Source: a bacterium
GTDB lineage: Bacteria; Cyanobacteriota; Vampirovibrionia; Gastranaerophilales; Gastranaerophilaceae
Length of the DNA stretch: 37,253 nucleotides
Direction: 5' to 3'
Assembly: GCA_017433195.1 (NCBI GenBank)
Contig: JAFRHR010000067.1
Coordinates: 1-37,253, forward strand
Position 1 is the first letter of the stretch. Every line of letters starts with the position of its first letter. The notes under the pieces are model-generated. The model did no database searches. It was not told where the DNA came from and saw only the letters and a program-made list of their open reading frames with translations. The position numbers and the translations under genes were made by a program. This document shows, one piece after another, positions 17,831 to 25,780 of the stretch.

Positions 17831-19208
17831 TAACAGTATTGCGGAAGGACTTAAAAGACTTATTTCAGACGAACAGGTTTTATCTTCAAAAGAAGAAATA
17901 ACTGTTTATGAGCAGGATGCGACTAATTCCAAAATTTCAAAGAAGTCTCCCGATGCGATAGTTTTTCCGAAAACCATTGTCGATGTTCAGACGGTTTTAA
18001 GATATGCTTCAAAACGCAATATCCCTGTAGTCTGCAGAGGGGCGGGAACTAATCTTGTAGGCGGTTGTCTTACAGATTTTGGCGGAATTGTTTTAAATTT
18101 TTCAAAAATGACACGTATTTATAACCTGAATGAAACAGATATGACCGTAAAAGTAGAAGCAGGTGTTGTTCTGGGAGATTTATTAAAAGAAACAGAAAAA
18201 GTTGGTTTATTCTTCCCTGTTGACCCTTCTAATATGGCAGTTTCTACAATAGGCGGCGCTATTGCTCAATCTTCAGGCGGGGCAAAGACTTTTAAATACG
18301 GTACTATAAAAGATTATATTCTCGGTTTAAAGGTCGTAACAGCTGACGGGGAAATAATTAATACCGGTTCTGATACAATGAAAAATTCAACAGGATACCA
18401 TTTGGAACAGTTATTTGTCGGAAGCGAAGGTACTCTCGGTGTTGTTGTTGAAGCAACTCTTAAACTTATCCCCAAACCGCAGGCAAGACGAGTTATAATG
18501 GCGTATTTTGATTACGTATCTGATGCCGTTAATTCAGTTAATGAAATTATAAAAGCAAAACTTGTCCCCTCCGCAATAGAGTTTATGGATAAAAATTCTT
18601 TAATTTCCGTTGAAAACTATAACCCTAACGGTTTATTAACAGATAAAGAAGCGGCATTAATTATCGAAACAGACGGTTCTGATTTGGATTTACAAGAGGA
18701 AAAAATTGTATCTTGTCTTAATTCATTGAACGCTGTAGGAATAAAAATTGCAAAAACAGAAGATGAAATTGAAAATATCTGGAAATCAAGAAGGGCTTCT
18801 TTTGCGGCTGCCGCAAAAATTGCACCTGATGTTATGACAGAGGACGTAATCGTTCCGAGATCAAAATTGCCGGATTTGGTTTTGGGGGTAAGAGAGATTT
18901 GCGAAAAGTATAATCTTAAAGTTTGTATGATAGGCCATGTTGGAGACGGAAACCTTCATCCGCAGATAGTTCTTAATATGGAGGATGATGTTCAGTTTAA
19001 AAACTACATGAGCGCAAAAGGTGAAATATACAAACTTACAAATTCTTTAGGCGGGATTTTATCCGCTGAACACGGGATAGGAAGTGATAAATCGGCATAC
19101 ATGTATGACGTTATTGATAAAAATTTATTGCTATATATGAAAAAAATGAAAAATATGTTTGATCCGAATAACATTTTAAACCCCGGAAAAGTATTTATAG
19201 ATAAGTAA
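17814..19208 (+). CDS. FAD-linked oxidase, GlcD/D-lactate dehydrogenase type
   Basis: Flavoprotein of the VAO/PCMH family that oxidises a 2-hydroxy acid such as glycolate or D-lactate. The FAD-binding PP-loop is PVVCRGAGTNLVGG (71-84), followed by the FAD-domain segment STIGGAIAQSSGGAK (144-158). The C-terminal cap shows MTEDVIVPRSKL (341-352), GHVGDGNLHP (374-383) and SAEHGIG (418-424), and the end NPGKVF is typical. At 464 residues it is the plain GlcD length with no fused FeS domain, and glcE/glcF partners are absent. The ATG overlaps the end of the giant coiled-coil gene by 17 nt, with AAAGG about 11 nt upstream. The substrate cannot be fixed from sequence. Confidence 0.88.
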   Translation: MLTKNSNSIAEGLKRLISDEQVLSSKEEITVYEQDATNSKISKKSPDAIVFPKTIVDVQTVLRYASKRNIPVVCRGAGTNLVGGCLTDFGGIVLNFSKMTRIYNLNETDMTVKVEAGVVLGDLLKETEKVGLFFPVDPSNMAVSTIGGAIAQSSGGAKTFKYGTIKDYILGLKVVTADGEIINTGSDTMKNSTGYHLEQLFVGSEGTLGVVVEATLKLIPKPQARRVIMAYFDYVSDAVNSVNEIIKAKLVPSAIEFMDKNSLISVENYNPNGLLTDKEAALIIETDGSDLDLQEEKIVSCLNSLNAVGIKIAKTEDEIENIWKSRRASFAAAAKIAPDVMTEDVIVPRSKLPDLVLGVREICEKYNLKVCMIGHVGDGNLHPQIVLNMEDDVQFKNYMSAKGEIYKLTNSLGGILSAEHGIGSDKSAYMYDVIDKNLLLYMKKMKNMFDPNNILNPGKVFIDK

Positions 19209-19217
19209 AGGGAAGAT

Positions 19218-19535
19218 ATGGATATTATTGTAATTTATTGTACGGTACCTGATAAAAAAACAGCGGAAAAAATTGCTAAAGTTCTTGTTAAAGAAAAACT
19301 TGCGGCTTGTGTTTCGGTTGTTGATAAGGTTCAGTCTTTTTTCTCATGGGACGGAAACCTTTGTGATGAAAAAGAATTGCTTCTTATGATTAAAACAAAA
19401 AGAACTAATTTTGATAAGATAAGATTTCTGATAGAAGAACAGCATCCGTATAATGTTCCGGAAATTATTGCTATCCCTGTCGTAAATTGCAGTGAGGAAT
19501 ATATGAGATGGCTTGCACACGAAACGGACGTTTAA
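19218..19535 (+). CDS. cutA: CutA1 divalent-ion tolerance family protein
   Basis: Small ferredoxin-like protein of the CutA1 family, which forms very stable trimers related to PII and has been linked to copper tolerance. The 105 residues are full length. Typical blocks are IVIYCTVPDKKTAEKIAK (3-20), KLAACVSVV, SFFSWDGNL, ELLLMIKT and HPYNVPEIIAIPV near the end. GGGAAGAT precedes the ATG, 9 nt after the glcD-like stop. The last 28 nt overlap the next gene. Confidence 0.93.
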   Translation: MDIIVIYCTVPDKKTAEKIAKVLVKEKLAACVSVVDKVQSFFSWDGNLCDEKELLLMIKTKRTNFDKIRFLIEEQHPYNVPEIIAIPVVNCSEEYMRWLAHETDV

Positions 19536-20314
19536 CAGAATTAATTGATTATATCGAAACCCTCGGTGTAACTGTCAACACAAAAACAAAAGCCAGAGGA
19601 AACAAAGGATTCCTCAGGGGAAACAGAATTGATGTTTCAAAAAAAGTAAATGACGGTGAGGCTGAGCAGGTCTTAATGCACGAATTTGCCCACTTTGTTC
19701 ACAGTCAGAAAGATAAAACACTAAAAAATTTCAACGTAATCTTCAATTCCGACAGTGACCTTATTAAAGAAGAACTCGTTAAAGTTACAAACTTTGTCGA
19801 TAACAATTCAAAATGTTCGGAACTTTTGGAACAGAGAAATAAAGTTGCGGAAGAAATAAAAAATTTAGAAAGTCTTATAAAACTTGAGTATCCGGATTTT
19901 TCAAGAGGGGGTAAATATAAAAAACTTGAACAACAAATAAAAAAAACAAAAGCAAAATATTTGTTAAAACACGACAGAGTAAAGGTTTTGTTTTGGTTTG
20001 CCTATGAGTATTTTTCAGTTGAAAGAATTGAAAAAGATTTTCCGAATTTGCCCAAAGTTTGCGTAAATTATATAAAATTAAGGTCCTTACAGAGAAAAAG
20101 AGCAAGAATTTCATCAAAAATAGGTCGTCTGAACAGATATTACAATAACTCGGGCGAACTTTTTGCACGGTTTGTTGAGGGTTTATGCAAAGATAATGAA
20201 AAAATAAAACAACTTGCGCCAGTAACCTATGACAGATTTTTCCAATTACTGAATTCGGGCTACTACGGAAATCTCAAAAACGCTTTTGAGATTGTTGATA
20301 TAAGTTACAAATAA
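19508..20314 (+). CDS. Predicted zinc metalloprotein with HExxH motif
   Basis: Family not recognised by name. At 268 residues it has a zincin motif, LMHEFAHFVHS, with His58, Glu59 and His62. A likely third ligand block is GELFARFVEG (216-225), of the kind seen in predicted peptidases where a Glu follows on a later helix. Between them lies a long charged helical insertion (about 85-210), including LEQQIKKTKAKYLLKH, that looks like a coiled-coil hairpin. There is no signal peptide, so it is probably cytosolic. The ATG overlaps cutA by 28 nt, with GAGGAA about 10 nt upstream, so it is co-transcribed. The motif is clear; substrate and activity are unknown. Confidence 0.72.
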   Translation: MACTRNGRLTELIDYIETLGVTVNTKTKARGNKGFLRGNRIDVSKKVNDGEAEQVLMHEFAHFVHSQKDKTLKNFNVIFNSDSDLIKEELVKVTNFVDNNSKCSELLEQRNKVAEEIKNLESLIKLEYPDFSRGGKYKKLEQQIKKTKAKYLLKHDRVKVLFWFAYEYFSVERIEKDFPNLPKVCVNYIKLRSLQRKRARISSKIGRLNRYYNNSGELFARFVEGLCKDNEKIKQLAPVTYDRFFQLLNSGYYGNLKNAFEIVDISYK

Positions 20315-20330
20315 ATGTTTGCCCAATTTA

Positions 20331-20359
20331 TAAGATCCTGAAACAAGTTCAGGATGACA
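20331..20359. repeat. 29-nt palindromic repeat, copy 1
   Basis: The arms TCCTGAA and TTCAGGA flank the loop ACAAG. The 29-nt unit from TAAGATCC to GGATGACA is identical to 32022-32050. It sits between converging genes, so it may help end both transcripts, although there is no strong T-run. Confidence 0.8.
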
Positions 20360-20370
20360 ATAAATACGTT

Positions 20371-21186
20371 TTATTCCTTAACTGCGCCTTTTAAAATGTC
20401 AGAAATAATATATTTTTTGCCGATTAAAAATACCAAAATCGCAGGTACGGCACAAATTACAGAACAAGCAAGTAGCTGTCCCCAAAGGATTATCTCTCTG
20501 AAACTTCCCCTAAATTCTGCAAGTCCCAAAGGCAATGTCCTCATGGATTCTGTTGTAGTCGCAATTAACGGCCACATAAAACTGTTCCAGCTCGACACAA
20601 ACGTAAAAATTCCCAAAGTTGCAATTGCAGGCATGGCAAGAGGCATTGAGATTTTGACAACCGTCTGAAAAATATTACAGCCGTCGATTTTTGCGGCATC
20701 TTCCAATTCTCTCGACATCGTAAGAAAATGCTGTCTCATTAAAAATATCCCGAACCCCCCGAAAAATCCCGGTAAAATTAGTGCCTGATAAGTATTTATC
20801 AAATGAAGTTTACTCATTAACCAAAATAACGGAATTATATTAACCTGAGGCGGAATCATCATTGTAATCAGAATTATAAAAAATATAGTATTACTTCCTC
20901 TGAATTTCATTCTTGCAAAAGCATATCCCGCAAAAAGTGAAATTAAAACCTGCCCAACTGTCGTTACAGTTGCTACAATAAGGCTGTTTACAAAGTATTT
21001 TAAAACAGGCAGATTTTCAAATACGTTTTTATAATTATCTAACGTAATCTGAGGTTTAAAATCGGGGTTTGAAATCATAAATATCTGACTGTCAGGAACA
21101 AACGACAGATAAACCATCGCAAAAAACGGAATCAGCATGCTGACAGCAATTAAAATTAAAAACAAATATAAGAAAAATTTCCGCAT
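20371..21186 (-). CDS. Carbohydrate ABC transporter permease (MalG/UgpE-like, CUT1 type)
   Basis: Inner-membrane permease of 271 residues with about six hydrophobic segments, the first at 4-28. The cytoplasmic EAA loop that docks on the ATPase is plain: EDAAKIDGCNIFQTVVKISM followed by PLAMPA (about 165-193). VSSWNSFMWPLI and TLPLGLAEF are typical of the second permease of sugar or glycerol-3-phosphate importers. No binding protein, partner permease or ATPase lies beside it. It follows thrB by 20 nt on the same strand, an unusual pairing. The substrate is not predictable. It needs a partner encoded elsewhere to work. Confidence 0.88.
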   Translation of the reverse strand: MRKFFLYLFLILIAVSMLIPFFAMVYLSFVPDSQIFMISNPDFKPQITLDNYKNVFENLPVLKYFVNSLIVATVTTVGQVLISLFAGYAFARMKFRGSNTIFFIILITMMIPPQVNIIPLFWLMSKLHLINTYQALILPGFFGGFGIFLMRQHFLTMSRELEDAAKIDGCNIFQTVVKISMPLAMPAIATLGIFTFVSSWNSFMWPLIATTTESMRTLPLGLAEFRGSFREIILWGQLLACSVICAVPAILVFLIGKKYIISDILKGAVKE

Positions 21187-21206
21187 ACCTGATTATAGTA
21201 TGAAAA

Positions 21207-22157
21207 TTATTGATTTTCTATAATTTCCGCACCGTTTTGTTCAACTTTTAAAGTTCTTATATCTGCATTTACATTCAAATTGTTCCAGGTTTCTTTTACA
21301 ACGGACTTAATTCTGTCTAAATTATCCTGTTTTGAAATAACAAGTATAGACGGACCTGCACCACTTAAAACACAGCCTAAATAACCTTCTTCGTGTTGAA
21401 GTGCTTCAATAATTTCCTTCAGTCCCGAAACTAATTTCATTCTGTATGGTTGGTGCAATTTGTCATGAAGTGCGACTTTCAGAAGTTCTTCATCATGAGT
21501 ATGAATTGCCTGAATAAACATTGCTGAACGTTTTAAATTAAATACTGCATCAGACAAAGGAACTTCTTTCGGTATAACCGAACGAGAAATTTCTGTCGCG
21601 AGTTCAAAATCAGGAATACATATAGTAAGCATCCAATCTTCCGGCCAGTCTATCTTTCTGTAAAGGATACTGCCGTCTTCTTCCTGTGAAGACATAACCA
21701 TTCCGCCCAAAATAGCGGGGGCAATATTATCGGGATGACCTTCAACCTCAGTTGCAATAGAAAGTAAAGCCGCTTCATCTGCAGGCTTTCCCAAAAGTTC
21801 GTTTGCCGCCATTAATGCTCCGACAATTACCGCTGCAGAACTTCCTAACCCTCGTGCTATCGGAATTTGTGATTGTATATTTATCTTCAATTCTGACGGA
21901 GTCTGGCCAATATAGTTATAAAGAAGTTCAACTGCCTTATAAACAATACTGTTCTCATCTTTTGGAATATTTTCCATTATAAGATTGTCGAGTTCCTGTA
22001 ACTCATCGTCCTTTAAAATATTAATCTCTATCCCTGTTCCGGGCAGTACGGTTTCTTCTATTGTTACGGTATTATAAATGGGTAACGCTATTCCTAAACA
22101 ATCAAAGCCGGGACCCATATTTGCCGATGTTGCCGGCACTTTTACGCTTACTTTCAT
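21207..22157 (-). CDS. thrB: Homoserine kinase
   Basis: GHMP-family kinase phosphorylating homoserine to O-phosphohomoserine, the step before threonine synthase. I start it at ATG 22157 (MKVSVKVPATSANMGPGFDC), the usual N-terminus; an in-frame ATG 15 codons earlier only adds an atypical extension. From the chosen start it has 316 residues. The ATP-binding motif PIARGLGSSAA lies at 99-109, and the C-terminal GHMP motif is LGCVLSGAGPSILVIS. It uses homoserine made from the Asd product (asd, 2518-3534) but is not in that operon. thrA and thrC are not in the window. Confidence 0.94.
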   Translation of the reverse strand: MKVSVKVPATSANMGPGFDCLGIALPIYNTVTIEETVLPGTGIEINILKDDELQELDNLIMENIPKDENSIVYKAVELLYNYIGQTPSELKINIQSQIPIARGLGSSAAVIVGALMAANELLGKPADEAALLSIATEVEGHPDNIAPAILGGMVMSSQEEDGSILYRKIDWPEDWMLTICIPDFELATEISRSVIPKEVPLSDAVFNLKRSAMFIQAIHTHDEELLKVALHDKLHQPYRMKLVSGLKEIIEALQHEEGYLGCVLSGAGPSILVISKQDNLDRIKSVVKETWNNLNVNADIRTLKVEQNGAEIIENQ

Positions 22158-22322
22158 GATTTTCCGGTAAATCCCTTTCCAATATCCATGTATATTACTC
22201 ACTAAGAACTAATTGTCAAGTTAAATTCAATTTAATAATTTTTAATAAAATTTTAGTTTCAGGCAATTTTTTATTAAAAAAAAACTTTATTAAATTGAGG
22301 TAAATATGAAAGGGGATATTTT

Positions 22323-22874
22323 ATGGTAGATGCTATAAATCAAAATGTCAATGCTTCTTTGTACGGAATTGTATCCGACATTCGTTTAAACAGGACAAAA
22401 GATAATAACAGTATTTATGATGCGGAAAATCCCGTTACATCAAATGATTGTGTCCGTATATACTTAAAAGGTGAAGAAGAAATATATAAATTAATTAACC
22501 GGCGGCTATGGACAATCATGAATTTTTCAGCCGATGTATCAAAAATAGCCGAAGAAATCAGGGCGGATTATGAGCAAAAACATCCCGAATATGTTGCGGC
22601 AAAAAGGGAATTTGAAAATTTGTATTCTGATACAATAAAAAAACATGATGAATATATTTCAGAACATATTAAAAAATGGGAAGATGAACATCCATTAAAT
22701 CCCTATGGCACAATTGGAGTTTTAACTGCTCATGATAATAACAGGCGAAAGCAATTAACTCTGCTTGAAAAAGAATATAGAAGCCAAAATCCAGATTATG
22801 ATACTTATAAAAATCAAACGGATTTAATAAAAGCAAATAAAAAACCTTCTTTTACAAAAAGCATTCTTGTTTAA
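22323..22874 (+). CDS. Unknown protein, 183 aa, charged and helical
   Basis: No family recognised. GAAAGGGGATA precedes the ATG. The protein has no signal peptide or membrane segment. From about residue 75 it is helical and very charged. Two related stretches stand out, DYEQKHPEYVAAKREFE and KEYRSQNPDYDTYKNQ, each with a Pro followed by an aromatic residue, suggesting a repeated helix-turn unit. The N-terminal 60 residues are more varied (YGIVSDIRLNRTK). It stands alone on the plus strand, divergent from thrB. Its TAA shares bases with the stop codon of the convergent GT9 gene. Codon use is like its neighbours. Confidence 0.65.
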   Translation: MVDAINQNVNASLYGIVSDIRLNRTKDNNSIYDAENPVTSNDCVRIYLKGEEEIYKLINRRLWTIMNFSADVSKIAEEIRADYEQKHPEYVAAKREFENLYSDTIKKHDEYISEHIKKWEDEHPLNPYGTIGVLTAHDNNRRKQLTLLEKEYRSQNPDYDTYKNQTDLIKANKKPSFTKSILV

Positions 22875-23863
22875 TTTCCATTAACCAAAAGGGCAAGCTG
22901 CTGCATATTTATATCAAGACATTCACAAGTCTGACATGTGGTTTTGCGTTTTGTCCATAAGCAAGGTTTATTCGGACACGAATCTTTTGCCAATATAGGT
23001 GTTATTAATTCATCATCAGGAATTAATTTTTTATAATCCGTTGGCCCAAAAATTGCATAAGTTCTTGTCTTAACTCCTACCGCAATATGCATTGGGGCAG
23101 AGTCGCAGCAGACAAATTTTTCCGCAGAAGAAATAAGAACCGCAAAATCGTAAAGGTTTAGATTTTCCTGAGTCATATCTTTATAATTATTCGTATGGAC
23201 AAGTCTTTTTATCTTTGTAACCATTTCCTTATCATCAGGTCCGCCTGCTAATATGACTTTTTTCCCGTGCCATGAAAGTAAATCTATCAGTTCAGCCCAT
23301 TTTTCGGCAGTCAGACTCTTTTGAATTTTTTTCTTTATACTGATTTTGCTTACTCCCGGGTGAATTAAAACAGTATTAGGCTCTTTCATTACCTCAAAAA
23401 CTCTTATATTCGGGATAACTTTCGTGTTTTCGGAATTTGTTATATCTCTGACCAAATCAAAATACATTTGTGCGGCATACTGATTTTTATTCAGTTTAAC
23501 CGCCTTTGTAAGCAATAACCTGCTTAAACGTCCTGTATCATATCCGTATCTTTTTTTAATTCCCATCAAAAATAAAATTATACTTATAAACTTATTTGCA
23601 CCTGAAGCCACAACCATATCATAGTTGCCGTTACAAGCCTTTAAAATGAGTTTCAGAAGATCAAAAAACCATCTTTTGCCCTTAATTTTAACCGTTATAA
23701 TTTCACTGATATTGTCTGTCAAAAGGTTTATGCTCTTGCTTCTCGGCTCAAGCGCAAGTGTAATTCTCGCATCGGGATAAGTCTCTTTCAGTGCCTCTAT
23801 TGCAGGCAAAAATAATATCTCATCTCCTATACCACCAAAATTTACCACTAAAATTTTTTTCAT
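22871..23863 (-). CDS. Glycosyltransferase family 9 (heptosyltransferase-like), second copy
   Basis: 330-residue GT-B enzyme. The N-terminal signature KKILVVNFGGIGDEILFLPA (2-21) has the glycine-rich acceptor loop. The donor-side block is FVCCDSAPMHIAVGVKT, where DSAPMH replaces the more usual D-x-G-x-x-H, then YAIFGPTD. The tail has a Cys cluster (CPNKPC, then TTCQTCECLD), as in the first GT9 gene at 6636-7673. The acceptor may be LPS core or another surface glycan. AAGGTGAG lies about 8 nt before the ATG. It is divergent from comM, with only 38 nt between start codons, and converges with the unknown gene, sharing a TTAA. Confidence 0.87.
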   Translation of the reverse strand: MKKILVVNFGGIGDEILFLPAIEALKETYPDARITLALEPRSKSINLLTDNISEIITVKIKGKRWFFDLLKLILKACNGNYDMVVASGANKFISIILFLMGIKKRYGYDTGRLSRLLLTKAVKLNKNQYAAQMYFDLVRDITNSENTKVIPNIRVFEVMKEPNTVLIHPGVSKISIKKKIQKSLTAEKWAELIDLLSWHGKKVILAGGPDDKEMVTKIKRLVHTNNYKDMTQENLNLYDFAVLISSAEKFVCCDSAPMHIAVGVKTRTYAIFGPTDYKKLIPDDELITPILAKDSCPNKPCLWTKRKTTCQTCECLDINMQQLALLVNGN

Positions 23864-23866
23864 ATT

Positions 23867-23895
23867 TCACTCACCTTTTACATTTATATTATAAT
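23867..23895 (+). promoter_or_regulatory. Predicted leaderless promoter of comM
   Basis: TTCACT (23867-23872), 17 nt, then a perfect TATAAT (23890-23895). The comM ATG begins at 23902, 7 nt after the -10, where transcription should start. No Shine-Dalgarno lies between them. Confidence 0.6.
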
Positions 23896-23901
23896 ATAAA
23901 C

Positions 23902-25437
23902 ATGGTTACAAAATCTATAACTTCCGCAATAGTTGGTATAAGTTCCTGTATGGTCGAGGCAGAGGTCGATGTTATAAATTCACTGCCGAGTTTTATAATT
24001 GTCGGACTTCCCGATAACGCTATTAATGAAGCGCGCGAAAGAGTCCGTTCCGCAATAAAAAATTCGTGTTACAGTTTCCCTCGTGGCAGAGTGATAGTAA
24101 ACCTTGCTCCCGCAGACATCAAAAAAGAGGGAACAAATTTTGACCTCCCAATTGCGGTCGGAATATTAAAAGAAGAAGGCGTAATCGAAAACGAAGACGA
24201 ATTTAACTCAACCGCCTTTATCGGAGAACTTTCACTTGACGGAAAAATACGTGGAGTAAACGGGATTTTACCGCTTGTAAGCGGATTATTGAACACTCAC
24301 ATAAAAAACGTAATCGTCCCTAATGTAAACGCAAAAGAGGCAGCTCTCGTTAAGGGGTTAAATATCTTCGGCGCAGAAACCTTAGTCGATGTCGTTAATC
24401 ATTTTACAGGCACACCCTTAGAAAAAGTAACAGTTAACATAGATGCGTATTTAACCGAAAACTACATAAACGACACCTACGGCTACGATTTTAAAGATGT
24501 AAAAGGTCAGCAAAAAGCAAAAAAGGCACTCGAAATTGCGGCGGCAGGCGGACATAATATTTTGATGTCAGGTTCTCCCGGTTCCGGAAAAACAATGATG
24601 GCAAAGTGTTTTGCATCGATTTTGCCTCCGTTGGAACTTGAAGAAGCATTAGAATTAACCAAAATTTACAGTATTTGCGGGTTATTACCGTCTGACGAAC
24701 CTTTGGTTACAAAAAGGCCGTTTAGGGCAGTTCACCATACCGCCTCACCAAACGGGATAATCGGCGGCGGCGGAAATCCGAAACCGGGTGAAATTACCCT
24801 TGCGCACCGCGGGGTTTTATTTCTTGACGAGATGGTGGAATTTCCGAGAAACGTGCTTGAAGTTTTGCGTCAGCCTTTAGAAGACGGCGAAATTGTTATA
24901 TCGAGAGCTAAAACCTCAGTAAAATATCCGTCAAAATTTATTCTGATAGGTGCTATGAATCCGTGCCCATGCGGATTTTTGGGTGATAAAGAAAAACAGT
25001 GTACCTGCAGTGAGTTTCAAATTCAGCGTTATCGTTCAAGATTGTCAGGTCCGCTTTTAGACAGAATTGATTTACAAATTGAAGTACCTCGTTTATCAGC
25101 GGAAGAACTTGTAAATGCAGGGAATAATGCGGAAAGTTCGGAAGAAATAAGAAAAAGAGTGGTCAAAGCAAGAAAAATTCAAATTGAACGATACAAAAAC
25201 GAGGGAATTTTGACAAATTCCGAACTTACTCCCGCCTTAGTCAAAAAATACTGCAAGACAGACGATGAGGCAAAACAGTTATTAAAACTGTCTTCCGAAA
25301 AATACAGATTATCGGGAAGAAAATATGACAGGCTGCTGAAACTTGCAAGAACAGTGGCTGATTTGAATAATTCCGATATTATAAAATCGGAACATGTTAT
25401 GTCTGCACTTCAGTTCAGAGGGGTAAATGAGGGGTAA
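23902..25437 (+). CDS. comM: YifB/ComM-family AAA+ ATPase (Mg-chelatase-like)
   Basis: Hexameric helicase-like ATPase that in naturally competent bacteria drives branch migration during integration of incoming DNA; it is also widely conserved elsewhere. I start it at ATG 23902 (MVTKSITSAIVGISS), the family's usual N-terminus, giving 511 residues. The N-terminal lonC-like domain shows SFIIVGLPDNAINEARERVR. Walker A is GSPGSGKT (224-231). FRAVHHTASP, LFLDEMVEF (Walker B) and the Cys-containing MNPCPCGFLGDKEKQCTC follow. The C-terminal Mg-chelatase domain ends LQFRGVNEG. The stop lies inside an 11-bp tandem repeat. Gene name by family; competence itself is not shown. Confidence 0.93.
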   Translation: MVTKSITSAIVGISSCMVEAEVDVINSLPSFIIVGLPDNAINEARERVRSAIKNSCYSFPRGRVIVNLAPADIKKEGTNFDLPIAVGILKEEGVIENEDEFNSTAFIGELSLDGKIRGVNGILPLVSGLLNTHIKNVIVPNVNAKEAALVKGLNIFGAETLVDVVNHFTGTPLEKVTVNIDAYLTENYINDTYGYDFKDVKGQQKAKKALEIAAAGGHNILMSGSPGSGKTMMAKCFASILPPLELEEALELTKIYSICGLLPSDEPLVTKRPFRAVHHTASPNGIIGGGGNPKPGEITLAHRGVLFLDEMVEFPRNVLEVLRQPLEDGEIVISRAKTSVKYPSKFILIGAMNPCPCGFLGDKEKQCTCSEFQIQRYRSRLSGPLLDRIDLQIEVPRLSAEELVNAGNNAESSEEIRKRVVKARKIQIERYKNEGILTNSELTPALVKKYCKTDDEAKQLLKLSSEKYRLSGRKYDRLLKLARTVADLNNSDIIKSEHVMSALQFRGVNEG

Positions 25438-25458
25438 ATGAAGGGTAGGGGTAAATGA
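25420..25458 (+). repeat. 11-bp microrepeat spanning the comM stop codon
   Basis: GGGGTAAATGA occurs at 25420-25430, 25431-25441 and 25448-25458. The first two copies are in tandem and the third follows 6 nt later. Since 11 is not a multiple of 3, the comM frame reads through the first TAA-like triplet and stops in the second copy. Confidence 0.85.
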
Positions 25459-25470
25459 TAAGGGTTGTTC

Positions 25471-25550
25471 CCTCACCTTAGCCCTCTCCCGTTGGGCGAA
25501 GGAGAATGGATTGCCACGAAAAACTTCGTTTTTCTCGCAATGACATTTAG
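25471..25550. repeat. Two palindromic repeat units after comM
   Basis: First unit: CCTTAGCCCTCTCCC pairs imperfectly with GGGCGAAGG (about 25477-25502). Second unit: ATTGC and GAAAAAC pair with GTTTTTC and GCAAT (about 25510-25550). They have the look of dispersed intergenic palindromes. The CCTCACC/CCTCTCC words recur in the larger repeat at 29130 and 32094. I see no gene in 25438-25631. Confidence 0.55.
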
Positions 25551-25587
25551 TTTTATTACTTAAAAATACTTACCCCAAAATTTCTAT

Positions 25588-25615
25588 TTGACATTATATC
25601 TTGTTTTGGTAAAGT
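25588..25615 (+). promoter_or_regulatory. Predicted promoter of tRNA-Glu
   Basis: A perfect TTGACA (25588-25593), a 16-nt spacer and TAAAGT (25610-25615). The expected start is near 25622, about 10 nt before the mature tRNA. Confidence 0.65.
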
Positions 25616-25631
25616 ATAAATAACAGGAGAT

Positions 25632-25707
25632 GCTCCCGTCGTCTAGAGGCCTAGGACACATCCCTTTCACGGATGCAACGGGGATTCGAATTCCCCCGGG
25701 AGTACCA
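25632..25707 (+). tRNA. tRNA-Glu (anticodon TTC)
   Basis: The 76-nt cloverleaf includes an encoded CCA end. The acceptor GCTCCCG pairs with CGGGAGT, with a G:U first pair as in cyanobacterial and plastid tRNA-Glu. The anticodon stem CATCC/GGATG holds the loop CTTTCAC with TTC at 25666-25668. The T-arm GGGGA-TTCGAAT-TCCCC is intact, and the D-arm contains CTAGAGGCCTAGG. It reads GAA and GAG codons, the former common in this AT-rich genome. Confidence 0.97.
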
Positions 25708-25711
25708 TTTT

Positions 25712-25733
25712 AAGAGCATCAGGCTCTTTTTTT
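25712..25733 (+). terminator. Rho-independent terminator after tRNA-Glu
   Basis: AAGAGC, loop ATCAG, GCTCTT followed by a run of seven T's, starting 5 nt after the tRNA CCA end. Confidence 0.85.
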
Positions 25734-25780
25734 ATGCCCTAAAATCGTTTAAATGAAAACAATATTATTAAATGCACTTT

